Source of the DNA: Halocynthiibacter namhaensis
Lineage (GTDB): Bacteria; Pseudomonadota; Alphaproteobacteria; Rhodobacterales; Rhodobacteraceae
Length of the DNA stretch: 64,000 nt
Assembly: GCF_000812685.1 (NCBI RefSeq)
Contig: NZ_JWIF01000040.1
Coordinates: forward strand, 78,657-142,656
Reading direction: 5' to 3'
The notes beneath the pieces are model-generated. The model had not been told where the DNA came from. It made no database searches and saw only the letters and a program-made list of their open reading frames with translations. This document shows, one piece after another, positions 1 through 8,640 of this stretch (position 1 is its first letter; every line of letters starts with the position of its first letter). Position numbers and translations under genes: made by a program.

Positions 1-408
1 ATGTCCGCAGCTGATTTTTTGAAAGTCGTTCGCGCCAAGGCGAAAACCCTGAAAATTGACGCGGATATGCTGAAGCGCCCGGTGAATGTTGGCTTTTCTG
101 GCGGTGAAAAGAAACGCAATGAGATCCTGCAAATGGCCATGCTTGAGCCAAAGATGTGCATCTTGGATGAAACCGATTCCGGCCTTGATGTGGATGCGAT
201 GAAGCTGGTGTCTGAAGGCGTGAACGCCCTACGTGACGAGGGGCGTTCTTTCCTGGTTATCACGCATTATCAACGCCTTCTGGACCATATCAAACCTGAC
301 GTTGTGCATATCATGGCGGAAGGTCGCATTATCAAAACCGGTGGCCCTGAGTTGGCGCTTGAAGTTGAAAACAACGGCTATGCCGACCTGTTGGCGGAGT
401 ATGCATAA
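1..408 (+). CDS. sufC: SufC, Fe-S cluster assembly ATPase (C-terminal part)
   Basis: ABC-type ATPase of the SufBCD scaffold that builds Fe-S clusters in the cytoplasm. The visible 135 residues hold the signature motif (GFSGGEKKR, about residue 32), the Walker B region (ILDETDSGLD, about residue 54) and the switch histidine (VITHYQR). SufC is usually about 250 residues, so the Walker A half lies before the window and the first ATG is probably internal. The TAA stop overlaps the sufD start by one base (TAATG), which indicates translational coupling. Identification is firm from the motifs plus the sufD and sufS neighbours. Confidence 0.95.
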   Translation: MSAADFLKVVRAKAKTLKIDADMLKRPVNVGFSGGEKKRNEILQMAMLEPKMCILDETDSGLDVDAMKLVSEGVNALRDEGRSFLVITHYQRLLDHIKPDVVHIMAEGRIIKTGGPELALEVENNGYADLLAEYA

Positions 409-1691
409 TGGCTGTTGCAGAACAGAAGAACGCACAGCTTGCTGTGACCGCGCCTGTTTCTGGTGGTTGGTCTTTGAAGGCACGCGAAGATGCGCTGACA
501 CGGCTGAATGCTGCTGGCTTGCCAGGGCGTCGCGATGAGTATTGGAAATACACCCGTCCCGATGCGCTGACCCAAGCCCAAGCCCCAGAAGGCAAGTTCG
601 TTTCTTATGAAGAGACCCCGGTTTTTTCAGAAGTTGATCGCCTGAAAATCGTTTTTGTTGACGGTGTGTTTGACGCCGATCAATCTGATGATTTGTCCCT
701 AGAAGGCGTTACAATTGAACGTCTTGCTGGGGTTGCCGATAAAGACATTCATTGGGCACAAGGTCTGTATGGTGTGCTTGAAGCCAATGGGCAAACCCCG
801 GTTTCACGCCCCCTTGCCACGGCCAATACCGTTGCTGCGACAGATGGTATTCTGTTGAATGTAACGGGTAAAGTGTCAAAGCCCGTATCCATGATTTATC
901 TTTATGAATCAAATAATTCCGATGCGATGTTACACCATGTTGTGAAACTTGCTGAGGATACGGAAATCACAATTCTTGAGAACGGACCAGCAGCCGCGCG
1001 TTTCAATACGGTGATGGAAGTTGACGTTGGGGATCGCGCGTCATTCCATCATATGCGCACGCAAGGCCGTCAACATGTGCGCCATGCTGTCACCCATATG
1101 TTTGCGCGTCTTGGTGAGGAAAGCCAGTTCCGCAGCTTTACCATGACTGTGAACGGTACACTGACCCGCAATGAAGCGGTGATAGAGATCAACGGTGACA
1201 ACACACTTGCCCATATCGCAGGTGTTGTTGCGGGTGACGGGGCGACGGATCAAGGTTTCCATCACGACGACACCATCTTTATCACCCATGATGCGGTGAA
1301 TGGCGAAAGTCGTCAGGTGTTCAAAAAGGTGTTGCGCAATGGTGCGACGGGGGTTTTCCAAGGCAAAATCTTGGTGAAAGCTGATGCCCAGAAAACCGAC
1401 GGTTATCAGATTTCTCAGGGTTTGTTGTTGGATGATGACAGCAACTTTCTTGCCAAACCCGAACTGGAAATCTACGCGGATGACGTGATTTGTTCCCATG
1501 GGTCCACCTGTGGCGCAATTGACGATGCGGCCTTGTTTTACTTGCGTTCGCGTGGTGTACCTTTGGCCGAAGCGCAGGATCTTTTGGTTCTGGCGTTTTT
1601 GGCGGAAGCAATTGACGAAGTCGCGGATGAAGCCATTCGTGACCTGTTGACTGTGCGTCTTGAATCTTGGCTGGCGCGCCGTCGCGCATAA
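408..1691 (+). CDS. sufD: SufD, Fe-S cluster assembly scaffold subunit
   Basis: SufD-type subunit (427 residues) that pairs with SufB and SufC to form the SufBCD scaffold. The N-terminal half is divergent, as usual for SufD. The C-terminal half has the family beta-helix core, including GVFQGKILVKADAQKTDGYQ, then LLDDDSNFLAKPELEIYADD and a CSHGSTCGAIDDAALFYLRSRG segment. The latter carries the Cys and His residues conserved in SufB/SufD. The start overlaps the sufC stop. SufB should lie upstream of the window. Confidence 0.95.
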   Translation: MAVAEQKNAQLAVTAPVSGGWSLKAREDALTRLNAAGLPGRRDEYWKYTRPDALTQAQAPEGKFVSYEETPVFSEVDRLKIVFVDGVFDADQSDDLSLEGVTIERLAGVADKDIHWAQGLYGVLEANGQTPVSRPLATANTVAATDGILLNVTGKVSKPVSMIYLYESNNSDAMLHHVVKLAEDTEITILENGPAAARFNTVMEVDVGDRASFHHMRTQGRQHVRHAVTHMFARLGEESQFRSFTMTVNGTLTRNEAVIEINGDNTLAHIAGVVAGDGATDQGFHHDDTIFITHDAVNGESRQVFKKVLRNGATGVFQGKILVKADAQKTDGYQISQGLLLDDDSNFLAKPELEIYADDVICSHGSTCGAIDDAALFYLRSRGVPLAEAQDLLVLAFLAEAIDEVADEAIRDLLTVRLESWLARRRA

Positions 1692-1700
1692 GGAACTACA

Positions 1701-2189
1701 ATGTCCGTTACACGCGATATTCTTGCTTGCTATCGTCGTCCGCGTGAGGTGTTTGAACGCCGCATGTCGGGCGATGAAGGCTTGGTGCTGACCTATGCGA
1801 TTATCGCTGGTTTGCTGGCTTTCGTTGGTCAGCTTCCGGTTTGGTCCCGTCAGGCCGAATTGCTGCCTGAACTGGGAAATTTTGCCAGCCTTGTTTATAG
1901 TGGCTTTCTTGTGTTGGTCTTTGTTTTTCCCTTATTTTTCTACATATTGGCGGCGCTGATTTGGTTCCCGCTTCGGGCATTGGCGGGGGTCAGCGGCCTT
2001 GATATTCGTCTCAGCATGTTTTGGTCGCTTCTGGCTGCAATGCCGCTTTGGTTGTTGCTTGGATTGACGCAAGGCTTGATTGGGCCGGGCACGGAAACCT
2101 ATTTGGTATTTGTGTTGTGGTTCATCGCGTTTTTGGCTTTTTTTACAATCGGCCTTCGCATCGCGTCGCGCAACATGGGAACAGCTTGA
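1701..2189 (+). CDS. YIP1 family membrane protein (first of two)
   Basis: A 162-residue inner-membrane protein with about five hydrophobic segments (residues about 28-46, 65-90, 104-124 and 130-150 are the clearest). The N-terminal pattern RDILACYRRPREVFERRM resembles bacterial Yip1-domain proteins. No catalytic motif is visible. It sits 9 nt after sufD and its TGA overlaps the ATG of the next gene (ATGA), so it is co-translated with the suf genes. Its role is unknown; the position suggests, but does not show, a link to Fe-S assembly or membrane homeostasis. Confidence 0.75.
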   Translation: MSVTRDILACYRRPREVFERRMSGDEGLVLTYAIIAGLLAFVGQLPVWSRQAELLPELGNFASLVYSGFLVLVFVFPLFFYILAALIWFPLRALAGVSGLDIRLSMFWSLLAAMPLWLLLGLTQGLIGPGTETYLVFVLWFIAFLAFFTIGLRIASRNMGTA

Positions 2190-2788
2190 TGGAACGTTCG
2201 ATAAATGGCTTAAAGTCGTTGATTTTGCGCAGCTTTCAGGATCCACGCGGCGCAATATCCGAGGTGACATCCCTTCAATTGCCACGTCCAACCCTGTGGC
2301 TTTTGCTTGCTCTCAGCTGCGCGGTATCGGTGATCGTCAGTTATGTCACTGGTTTGTTGCTGCCAACACCTGAACTTGCGGATAACACACAGATCTTTCG
2401 CCCAAGCCCGTTCTTTCTGGCTGGATTGATGCTTGTCAGCCAGGCGATCCTCATCTTTTTGGCGTCATTTTTTGCCGGAAATATCGCAGGCGGGCAGGGC
2501 AGTTTTGATGATGTTCTTGCATTGGTGATCCTCCAACAGATCATCTTGCTTGCGCTGAACCTCATTCAATTCGGTATCGCGTTGGTGCTTCCGGCGGGGG
2601 CTGGTCTATTTGGCCTTGGCGCGATGATCATCGTGACATGGCAGCTGTGCCATTTCGTAGCAGAGATTCATGGCTTTAAGTCCGCGCTGCAAGTGTTCTT
2701 TGGTGGCGTTGCCGCAATATTTGTGATCAGCATTGTCCTAAGTATTGTGTTGATCTCCCTTGGGCTGGTCCCGCTAGAAGGTATCTGA
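2189..2788 (+). CDS. YIP1 family membrane protein (second of two)
   Basis: A 199-residue membrane protein starting at the ATG that overlaps the previous stop. A longer reading from 2021 lies inside the upstream gene and is rejected. The N-terminal RSFQDPRGAISEVTSLQLPRP is followed by several hydrophobic helices (roughly residues 35-56, 69-92, 100-125, 135-150 and 170-192), matching the Yip1 domain. It is probably a diverged paralogue of its neighbour. It ends 4 nt before sufS, so the two membrane genes are embedded in the suf operon. Confidence 0.75.
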   Translation: MERSINGLKSLILRSFQDPRGAISEVTSLQLPRPTLWLLLALSCAVSVIVSYVTGLLLPTPELADNTQIFRPSPFFLAGLMLVSQAILIFLASFFAGNIAGGQGSFDDVLALVILQQIILLALNLIQFGIALVLPAGAGLFGLGAMIIVTWQLCHFVAEIHGFKSALQVFFGGVAAIFVISIVLSIVLISLGLVPLEGI

Positions 2789-2792
2789 ACAG

Positions 2793-4010
2793 ATGTATGA
2801 CGTCGAAAAAATCCGGGGTGATTTCCCGATCTTGTCCCGTGAAGTGAATGGTAAGCCGTTGGTTTACTTGGATAATGGCGCATCGGCCCAGAAACCCCAA
2901 GTTGTGATTGATGCGGTGACACGTGGATATGCGGAAGAATATGCGAATGTGCACCGCGGTCTGCATTTCCTGTCCAACCTGGCGACTGAAAAATACGAAG
3001 CCGTACGGGGCACCATTGCGCGTTTCCTAGGGGCGGATGAAGACGAAATCGTCATGAATTCGGGCACGACTGAGGGCATCAATATGGTTGCCTATGGTTG
3101 GGGGGCTGCGAACCTGCGCGCCGGTGATGAGATCATCCTGTCGGTCATGGAACATCACGCCAATATTGTACCATGGCATTTTCTGCGCGAACGACTGGGC
3201 GTGGTGATCAAATGGGTCGACATTGACAGCAATGGTGATCTGGATCCGCAACGTGTCATTGATGCCGTGACCGAAAAAACAAAATTGATCTCAATCACCC
3301 AGATGTCCAATGTGTTGGGCAGCGTTGTGGATGTGAAATCGATCTGTGAATTCGCACGCGGCCGGGGCATTCCTGTGATGGTCGATGGATCACAATCATC
3401 CGTTCATATGCCCGTAGATATGCGCGATATCGGGTGTGATTTCTTCTCGATCACAGGGCACAAGCTCTATGGTCCGTCCAGTTCCGGTGCGATGTTCATC
3501 CGCAAGGAACGCATGGCTGAAATGCAGCCTTTTATGGGCGGTGGCGACATGATCCGGGAAGTGACCAAGGATGTGATCACCTATAATGATCCACCGATGA
3601 AGTTCGAAGCCGGGACACCAGGCATTGTTCAAATGATTGGCCTTGGCGCCGCGCTTGAATATTTAATGGATCTGGGAATGGACAATGTCGCCCAACATGA
3701 ACGTGATTTGCGTGATTATGCCCGGACCAAGCTTGATGGGCTGAACTGGTTGAATGTGCAGGGAAATTCCGCGACCAAAGGCGCGATTTTCTCCTTCACC
3801 ATGGAAGGGGCTGCCCACGCGCATGACTTGTCTACGGTTCTCGATAAGCGTGGTGTTGCGGTGCGTGCAGGTCACCATTGTGCGCAACCCTTGATGCAAC
3901 ATCTCGGGGTTCCCGCGACCGCACGCGCCTCATTTGGTCTTTATAATACAAAGGCTGAGGTCGACACCCTTGTCAGCGCGCTAGAGCTTTGCCACGAATT
4001 ATTCGCCTGA
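2793..4010 (+). CDS. sufS: SufS, group II cysteine desulfurase
   Basis: PLP-dependent enzyme that takes sulfur from cysteine as a persulfide and passes it to the Suf scaffold. It has 405 residues, normal for SufS. Visible landmarks are the PLP lysine K224 in SITGHKLYGPSSSG and the catalytic cysteine C363 in RAGHHCAQPLMQ, with H121/H122 in the EHHANIVPW segment. It is the last gene of the suf block. No SufE, SufU or A-type carrier gene follows within the window; the next feature is a tRNA. Confidence 0.96.
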   Translation: MYDVEKIRGDFPILSREVNGKPLVYLDNGASAQKPQVVIDAVTRGYAEEYANVHRGLHFLSNLATEKYEAVRGTIARFLGADEDEIVMNSGTTEGINMVAYGWGAANLRAGDEIILSVMEHHANIVPWHFLRERLGVVIKWVDIDSNGDLDPQRVIDAVTEKTKLISITQMSNVLGSVVDVKSICEFARGRGIPVMVDGSQSSVHMPVDMRDIGCDFFSITGHKLYGPSSSGAMFIRKERMAEMQPFMGGGDMIREVTKDVITYNDPPMKFEAGTPGIVQMIGLGAALEYLMDLGMDNVAQHERDLRDYARTKLDGLNWLNVQGNSATKGAIFSFTMEGAAHAHDLSTVLDKRGVAVRAGHHCAQPLMQHLGVPATARASFGLYNTKAEVDTLVSALELCHELFA

Positions 4011-4293
4011 ACCGTCGCAATGCTGGTGAAAGGGGCGGCTGTTTCCGGGGGATTGAAACCGTAAGGTGCGACGTCCAGTTGGTATGGAAAACGGCGGGGT
4101 TTGCGTTTGGTGCCGCTTCCGCTGATGATCGCGCAAATTAGCAATTGCAGCCCTCACATCTTTGCCCTAAAACCAGCGCATCCCGTCCGTGTTGGATGTC
4201 TGCAAAAGGGCATATAAAGACGTCGGATTGGGTGAAGGACTTATTCGTAATAAGCCCGCAGCGTTGGTTGCATTCATATGCAAGCAAACCGGG
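4011..4293. other. Intergenic region between sufS and tRNA-Arg
   Basis: This stretch of 283 bases holds no gene I can support. A TATAAA box at 4213-4218 lies about 76 bases before the tRNA, with TTGGAT at 4192-4197 (15-bp spacing). This could be a weak tRNA promoter. A minus-strand reading frame over the first part matches nothing I recognise. Confidence 0.35.
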
Positions 4294-4370
4294 GGTCCCA
4301 TAGCTCAGCTGGATAGAGTGCTCGCCTCCGAAGCGAGAGGTCGCTGGTTCGAATCCAGCTGGGACCACCA
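4294..4370 (+). tRNA. tRNA-Arg (anticodon CCG)
   Basis: A complete 77-nt cloverleaf. The acceptor stem GGTCCCA (4294-4300) pairs with TGGGACC (4360-4366), followed by discriminator A and an encoded CCA end (4368-4370). The anticodon arm is CTCGC, loop CTCCGAA, GCGAG, which places CCG at positions 34-36. The T arm is GCTGG-TTCGAAT-CCAGC. It reads the Arg codon CGG. Confidence 0.97.
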
Positions 4371-4435
4371 TTTGAATTTTCGGTTTTTAAGCTTGGCATA
4401 GTCTCACCGACGGTGGGTGTTGTTCCCTGTGAAGG

Positions 4436-4451
4436 CAGGTCAAATGACCTG
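4436..4451. promoter_or_regulatory. 16-bp near-palindrome CAGGTCA-AA-TGACCTG
   Basis: Two perfect 7-bp arms around two central bases, lying between tRNA-Arg and the following membrane-protein gene. The size and symmetry fit a dimeric repressor operator. The TetR-family gene at 5110-5730 is close, but nothing ties it to this site. Confidence 0.3.
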
Positions 4452-4567
4452 TCCGAAATACCTTTCGCTTTAAAGGCCTGATATGGTTCGTATAATAATC
4501 ACGCGGTCTCGTAAGGTTTTTGAACGATGGACCAAATTTCTCCTTATTTCGGCATTATAAATTTGGC

Positions 4568-5116
4568 ATGTTTAACGATGATATGATCCTGGAAACCAAG
4601 GAACCTGGCACGGTGCGTCAGGATGGTTTTGCCCGTCACTTTGTGACTTTGGTGTTGGCTGTGGTCGGGGGAACGCTTGCAGATGCAGTGTTTATCCGGT
4701 TGGCCATGATTGAAAACCCCGAGCTCGCTGTTCGATTGTCCTATGGTATCCGTTCCGGCGTGTTTGCCGCGATATTAATGGCGCAACCGATCACTGCGAT
4801 CATGCAAAAGCGCAAACCTATGCAGGTTTTGGCATACTTCCTTGGGGGGTTTTTGCTTGGCATCTCGTTACAGTTTTTTCTGTTGACGCCAAATCTTGGC
4901 CCTAGGTCGATGATCTTAGCTTATTTTATTATCAGCGTTATTGTCATGTTGGTCTGGGGGGTTGGGCGCGGCACCGAGCGCATTTCAGCATGGTTTGGTC
5001 TTCCTCAACCCGTTGATGCCGGGCGTGCGATCTTTGGCTTTTTTCGAAAGTTCCGTAAAAGGAAAGGACCTGATCCGTTGGATCCAAGCGATCTAGATGA
5101 TTTGGATGATTACTGA
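4568..5116 (+). CDS. Hypothetical four-helix membrane protein
   Basis: I do not recognise a named family. The 182-residue product has about four hydrophobic helices (near residues 27-47, 60-78, 89-108 and 114-134), then a basic segment (FFRKFRKRKG) and a very acidic tail (DPLDPSDLDDLDDY). The start is uncertain. A TTG at 4520 in the same frame, preceded by AAGG, would add 16 residues; the ATG at 4568 has no obvious Shine-Dalgarno. The 3' end overlaps the convergent TetR gene by 7 bases. Confidence 0.7.
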   Translation: MFNDDMILETKEPGTVRQDGFARHFVTLVLAVVGGTLADAVFIRLAMIENPELAVRLSYGIRSGVFAAILMAQPITAIMQKRKPMQVLAYFLGGFLLGISLQFFLLTPNLGPRSMILAYFIISVIVMLVWGVGRGTERISAWFGLPQPVDAGRAIFGFFRKFRKRKGPDPLDPSDLDDLDDY

Positions 5117-5730
5117 TCGGGGGTGATCAAACCCAGGCCGCGCAGATATACACCGATCCCGCTTTCCAGCAGGTCTTCTGGCGAAAATGGTGATGCGGTT
5201 CCAGGTGCATTTCGGGCGAAAAGTTCAACGACCCCATGGGACATCGCCCAAATATGTGCGGAAAACATACGTGAAGGAGGTCGCTTATCTGCTGGAATTT
5301 GTTGAATTAATTTGTCCGCCGCGGATTCCATAACACCCATCGCACGATTGGCGACTTCTGCCAAAGCTGGTGATCGGTTCACCTGTACACCGCTTTCAAA
5401 CATCGCAACATAATGGCCTGGATAGCGCCGCGCGAATGCCAAGTAGGCACGTCCCGTTGCTTCAAAACGTGCGAGATCTGTGACATCACCCTTGGTCCAA
5501 GCATATTCGAGCAGATCAGCGAATATCTCATATCCTTGTCGAGCTGCCTCTGCGATTAGATCTTCGCGCCCTTCGAAATGGCGATAAACGGCGGCCGGCG
5601 TTACGCCCGCGCGTTTTGCCGTTTCTGAAAGTGTGAACCCCGTTGGCCCTTTTTCTTCGATCAACGATAGGGTGGCCTCAACCAAGGCGGCACGCAAATT
5701 CCCGTGGTGATAGCCGCGTTTTTTGACCAT
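5110..5730 (-). CDS. TetR/AcrR family transcriptional regulator
   Basis: A 206-residue one-component regulator. The N-terminal helix-turn-helix is typical: KRGYHHGNLRAALVEATLSL, then FTLSETAKRAGVTPAAVYRH (about residues 30-52). The C-terminal ligand domain ends with a WAMSHGVVELF stretch, as in WHG-type TetR proteins. Its start directly abuts the stop of the upstream ppk2 gene, so the two are very likely co-transcribed. It may respond to a ligand linked to polyphosphate or stress; this is inference. Confidence 0.9.
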   Translation of the reverse strand: MVKKRGYHHGNLRAALVEATLSLIEEKGPTGFTLSETAKRAGVTPAAVYRHFEGREDLIAEAARQGYEIFADLLEYAWTKGDVTDLARFEATGRAYLAFARRYPGHYVAMFESGVQVNRSPALAEVANRAMGVMESAADKLIQQIPADKRPPSRMFSAHIWAMSHGVVELFARNAPGTASPFSPEDLLESGIGVYLRGLGLITPDQ

Positions 5731-6606
5731 TTACCCCATATCCCACAATGCGGGAGAGCCACAGATTTTGTCATCAGGTTTCTGAATGACATTCAGGTTT
5801 TTGTCTTTGTAATCTATGGCTTGCAAGATGCACTCGATTGCCGCGAGGCGCGCGCGTTTTTTGTCGTCGCTTCTGATGACGGTCCAAGGCGCTGCCTCGG
5901 TGTGGCTGCGCTCAAATGTTTCTTTGATCGCCTGGGAATACGCATCCCACCGCTTCAAGCCTTCAACGTCAATCCAACTTAATTTCCATTGCTTTAGCGG
6001 GTCTTCCTCACGCTTTAAAAAGCGTTTCAACTGTTCAGAGCGCCCGACGTTCAACCAAAATTTAAACAAGTGGATGCCTTCCGAGGTGATCTGATGTTCA
6101 AATCCTGGCAATTGATCAAAGAAACGTTCCCGGTCTTCATCTTCACAGAAGCCAAAGACTTTCTCAACGACGCCGCGATTGTACCAAGATCGATCAAAGA
6201 GCACCATTTCTCCAGCGGTCGGCAGATGCTTGGCATAGCGTTGAAAATACCATTGACCGGCCTCGCGATCACTGGGTTTGGATAAGGCGACGACGCGCGC
6301 ACTTCTAGGATTAAGGTTTTCGCGCAACCGTTTGATTGTGCCACCTTTTCCGGCAGCATCACGGCCTTCGAACACCACAGCAATGCGTTCACCACTGTCT
6401 TTAATATGCGCCAAAAGCTTAACCAGTTCGACCTGTAACGCTTCCATTCTACTGTCGTATTCGGCGCGTTTCATCTGGGTTTTGTATGGATAACTGTCCG
6501 ACAGGATATCTTTTTTGCCAGAATTATTGATGGCATCGCGCAGGTCTTTGGGCGCTTCATCATTGAAAAATGTGCTGATAGCGCCATCAAAGGGCAAGTT
6601 GGTCAT
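5731..6606 (-). CDS. ppk2: Polyphosphate kinase 2 (PPK2)
   Basis: Single-domain PPK2 of 291 residues that transfers phosphate between polyphosphate and nucleoside di- or triphosphates. The P-loop [10 protein letters not shown] (about residues 82-91), the second motif [10 protein letters not shown] (about 135-144) and the [14 protein letters not shown] lid region are all present. The start at 6606 is chosen because GGAG precedes it at a good distance; an in-frame ATG at 6660 has no ribosome site. It lies between metA upstream and tetR downstream. The nucleotide preference cannot be read with confidence from the sequence. Confidence 0.93.
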   Translation of the reverse strand: MTNLPFDGAISTFFNDEAPKDLRDAINNSGKKDILSDSYPYKTQMKRAEYDSRMEALQVELVKLLAHIKDSGERIAVVFEGRDAAGKGGTIKRLRENLNPRSARVVALSKPSDREAGQWYFQRYAKHLPTAGEMVLFDRSWYNRGVVEKVFGFCEDEDRERFFDQLPGFEHQITSEGIHLFKFWLNVGRSEQLKRFLKREEDPLKQWKLSWIDVEGLKRWDAYSQAIKETFERSHTEAAPWTVIRSDDKKRARLAAIECILQAIDYKDKNLNVIQKPDDKICGSPALWDMG

Positions 6607-6666
6607 GTTAATCTCCGTCACTTTACCCTTTATGCGGCGCAATTTGGTCAATGGCAACATCTGGGG

Positions 6667-7593
6667 CTAGCTTTGATCTGTCCCAATCAGCGACATATCA
6701 TAGGATGTGGTTTGGTAAATTTGGTTGATCCAATTGCCATATAAAAGATGGGCGTGGCTGCGCCATCTGTTGTGTGGTGGCTTGGCAGGATCATCATCCG
6801 GATAGTAGTTATCTGGCACATTGATCGGGGTGCCATTGGCGACATCGCGATCATATTCTTCCTTCAGTGTCCCGCTGTCATATTCCAAGTGGTTGAAGAT
6901 ATACAGCGCGCGATGGTCAGGGTCTTCAATCAAGCAAGGCCCTGATACATTTGAAGAAAGTAGCGTGCGAAGACGGCCATTGGCGTCGATCTCGGCCTGA
7001 TGCATCTCTGTCCAGCGGCTGACCGGGATCACACATTCATCGGAAAACCCACGCAAATAGGGCGAGGTCGGTGCTTGGTTGTGGTGTTTAAAGCAGCCAA
7101 ATGCCTTATGATCGAGTTTGTGTTTCTGCACCCCATGGAAATAGTTAATCATCGCCATGCCGCCCCAACACACTCCAAATGTTGAATGCACATTGGTTTG
7201 GGTCCATTCCATGACTTCGGTCAGCTCTTGCCAGTAAGTGACATCGTCAAAGGGCATATGTTCGATCGGTGCGCCGGTGATGATGAGCCCGTCGAACTTT
7301 TGATCTTTCATCTCGCTAAAGGGGCGATAAAATTCTTCCATATGCTCGGCGGCGGTATTGCGTGTTTGGTGTTCGGACATGCGAATAAGATGCAGATCAA
7401 TCTGCAAGGGGGTGGCACCGATCAAACGGGCGAATTGATTTTCCGTTTGGATCTTTTTCGGCATCAGATTGAGCAAAGCAATCTTCAACGGCCGAATGTC
7501 TTGGTTGGCAGCACGACCTTCACCAATGACCATAACCCCTTCCTCGGAAAGGACTTTATATGCGGGCAGGGTGGATGGAAGTTTTATAGGCAT
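6667..7593 (-). CDS. metA: Homoserine O-acyltransferase MetA, predicted acetyl-CoA type
   Basis: First committed step of methionine synthesis: acylation of homoserine. The 308 residues align with E. coli MetA numbering: nucleophile C142 (FGVCWGG), H235 and E237 (FNHLEYD). Position 111 is Glu (APIEHM). In this family Glu111 is reported to select acetyl-CoA and Gly111 succinyl-CoA, so homoserine O-acetyltransferase (MetAA) is the better name. No SAM riboswitch is visible in the short upstream leader. Confidence 0.93.
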   Translation of the reverse strand: MPIKLPSTLPAYKVLSEEGVMVIGEGRAANQDIRPLKIALLNLMPKKIQTENQFARLIGATPLQIDLHLIRMSEHQTRNTAAEHMEEFYRPFSEMKDQKFDGLIITGAPIEHMPFDDVTYWQELTEVMEWTQTNVHSTFGVCWGGMAMINYFHGVQKHKLDHKAFGCFKHHNQAPTSPYLRGFSDECVIPVSRWTEMHQAEIDANGRLRTLLSSNVSGPCLIEDPDHRALYIFNHLEYDSGTLKEEYDRDVANGTPINVPDNYYPDDDPAKPPHNRWRSHAHLLYGNWINQIYQTTSYDMSLIGTDQS

Positions 7594-7661
7594 TATGTGA
7601 CCTCAGGCATGTATAGACGATAGATAAGCAACGGGGGCGTTACGAACAAGTCGCAGCCCCA

Positions 7662-8525
7662 TCACATTCGCGCGTCTATTGCCTTTGCGATCAATTCATT
7701 GAAATCGCTTTCACTGCGGATTTTGGAGACGTCATCCGCGGACACGGTGACACCCCAATTATCAGCCATTGCGCGATAGATCGGCTGGCGATGACTGACG
7801 GCACGTTTATATGCCCATCGGATGAACGCGTTTGGATCAACATCACCCGGTTGAGTGTTGTTTTCATTAAGATATGTTGACCATGCATCTTTCAGGATAT
7901 CTCGCTGATAATACATCGGTTTTGGTGATTTATCGAACCGACGGGTCAGTTCCTGTGTATGGGCATCAGATCCCTCGATCCAGACCATCAACAGGTTTTC
8001 CGACAGAGATTTCAGTACCGGATCATCGTCGTCATGGGGATCCACAACTTCGCAGATGGAACCGCCGCTGTCGCCGATGAAGTTTTTATAACCATAGATC
8101 TCGCGAGCGCGGGCAATGAAATGTTGCGTGTCCAACAGGGATGCGACTTCTGCATGGCGATGTTGTTCTTGACGCTTTAGATACTCTTCAATCGCAATGC
8201 CACCATGGTCGCTGTTTCCCGGTTTGCCAAGGTAGGTTGACAGCGGATCGAGGTTCTCGAATGTGATATTTGACGCGATATAAATGGAATCTGAGCGCAG
8301 AAGTTCCGCCAGAAACGGCGTTTTCATCGCCTCGCGTTTGAAATTATCAACGATATGTTCGCCCATGTATCGCGTGCCGATGCGGTAATCGACGGAATAG
8401 TGAAACCAGTTGCCAGCCTCGCGCAACATATTGGAAATATAAGTTTTTCCAAGTCCCGACATGGCAAAAAGCATCGCCTGTTTATTGTCGGATTTCAGCC
8501 AGTCCTGACCGGAAGAATACTGCAT
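7662..8525 (-). CDS. P-loop ATPase of unknown function
   Basis: A 287-residue protein seen in Rhodobacterales but with no known role that I can name. The start at 8525 has GAGG upstream; a longer reading from 8603 would cross the fadL terminator. Near the N-terminus, AMLFAMSGLGKTYISNML gives a P-loop with the terminal GKT intact but an irregular first half. YKNFIGDSGGSICEV (about residues 147-161) and LLMVWIEGSD (about 178-187) may form the second nucleotide or substrate site. The size and kinase-like layout suggest a small-molecule or nucleotide kinase fold. Confidence 0.75.
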   Translation of the reverse strand: MQYSSGQDWLKSDNKQAMLFAMSGLGKTYISNMLREAGNWFHYSVDYRIGTRYMGEHIVDNFKREAMKTPFLAELLRSDSIYIASNITFENLDPLSTYLGKPGNSDHGGIAIEEYLKRQEQHRHAEVASLLDTQHFIARAREIYGYKNFIGDSGGSICEVVDPHDDDDPVLKSLSENLLMVWIEGSDAHTQELTRRFDKSPKPMYYQRDILKDAWSTYLNENNTQPGDVDPNAFIRWAYKRAVSHRQPIYRAMADNWGVTVSADDVSKIRSESDFNELIAKAIDARM

Positions 8526-8589
8526 CTGAACCTCATTACGTCTTTTACCGTTGGTAACCAGCGGGCTGGCGGGCGTCAACACGCCAAAG

Positions 8590-8619
8590 AAAAAGCCCCA
8601 CATGAATGCGGGGCTTTTT
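8590..8619 (-). terminator. Intrinsic terminator of the fadL gene
   Basis: AAAAAGCCCC (8590-8599) pairs with GGGGCTTTTT (8610-8619) around a 10-nt loop. On the minus strand the GC stem is followed by a T run, just downstream of the outer-membrane protein gene ending at 8641. Confidence 0.9.
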
Positions 8620-8640
8620 CCTTGCGTTAGTGAATTTTGT

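Noticed and set aside
3941..4144. Minus-strand frame after sufS
   Set aside because: It overlaps the end of sufS, is short and unrecognised, with no ribosome site; not enough to call a gene.
7594..7661. Possible SAM riboswitch in the metA leader
   Set aside because: The short leader lacks the conserved SAM-II core and any clear pseudoknot arms; I see no support for it.
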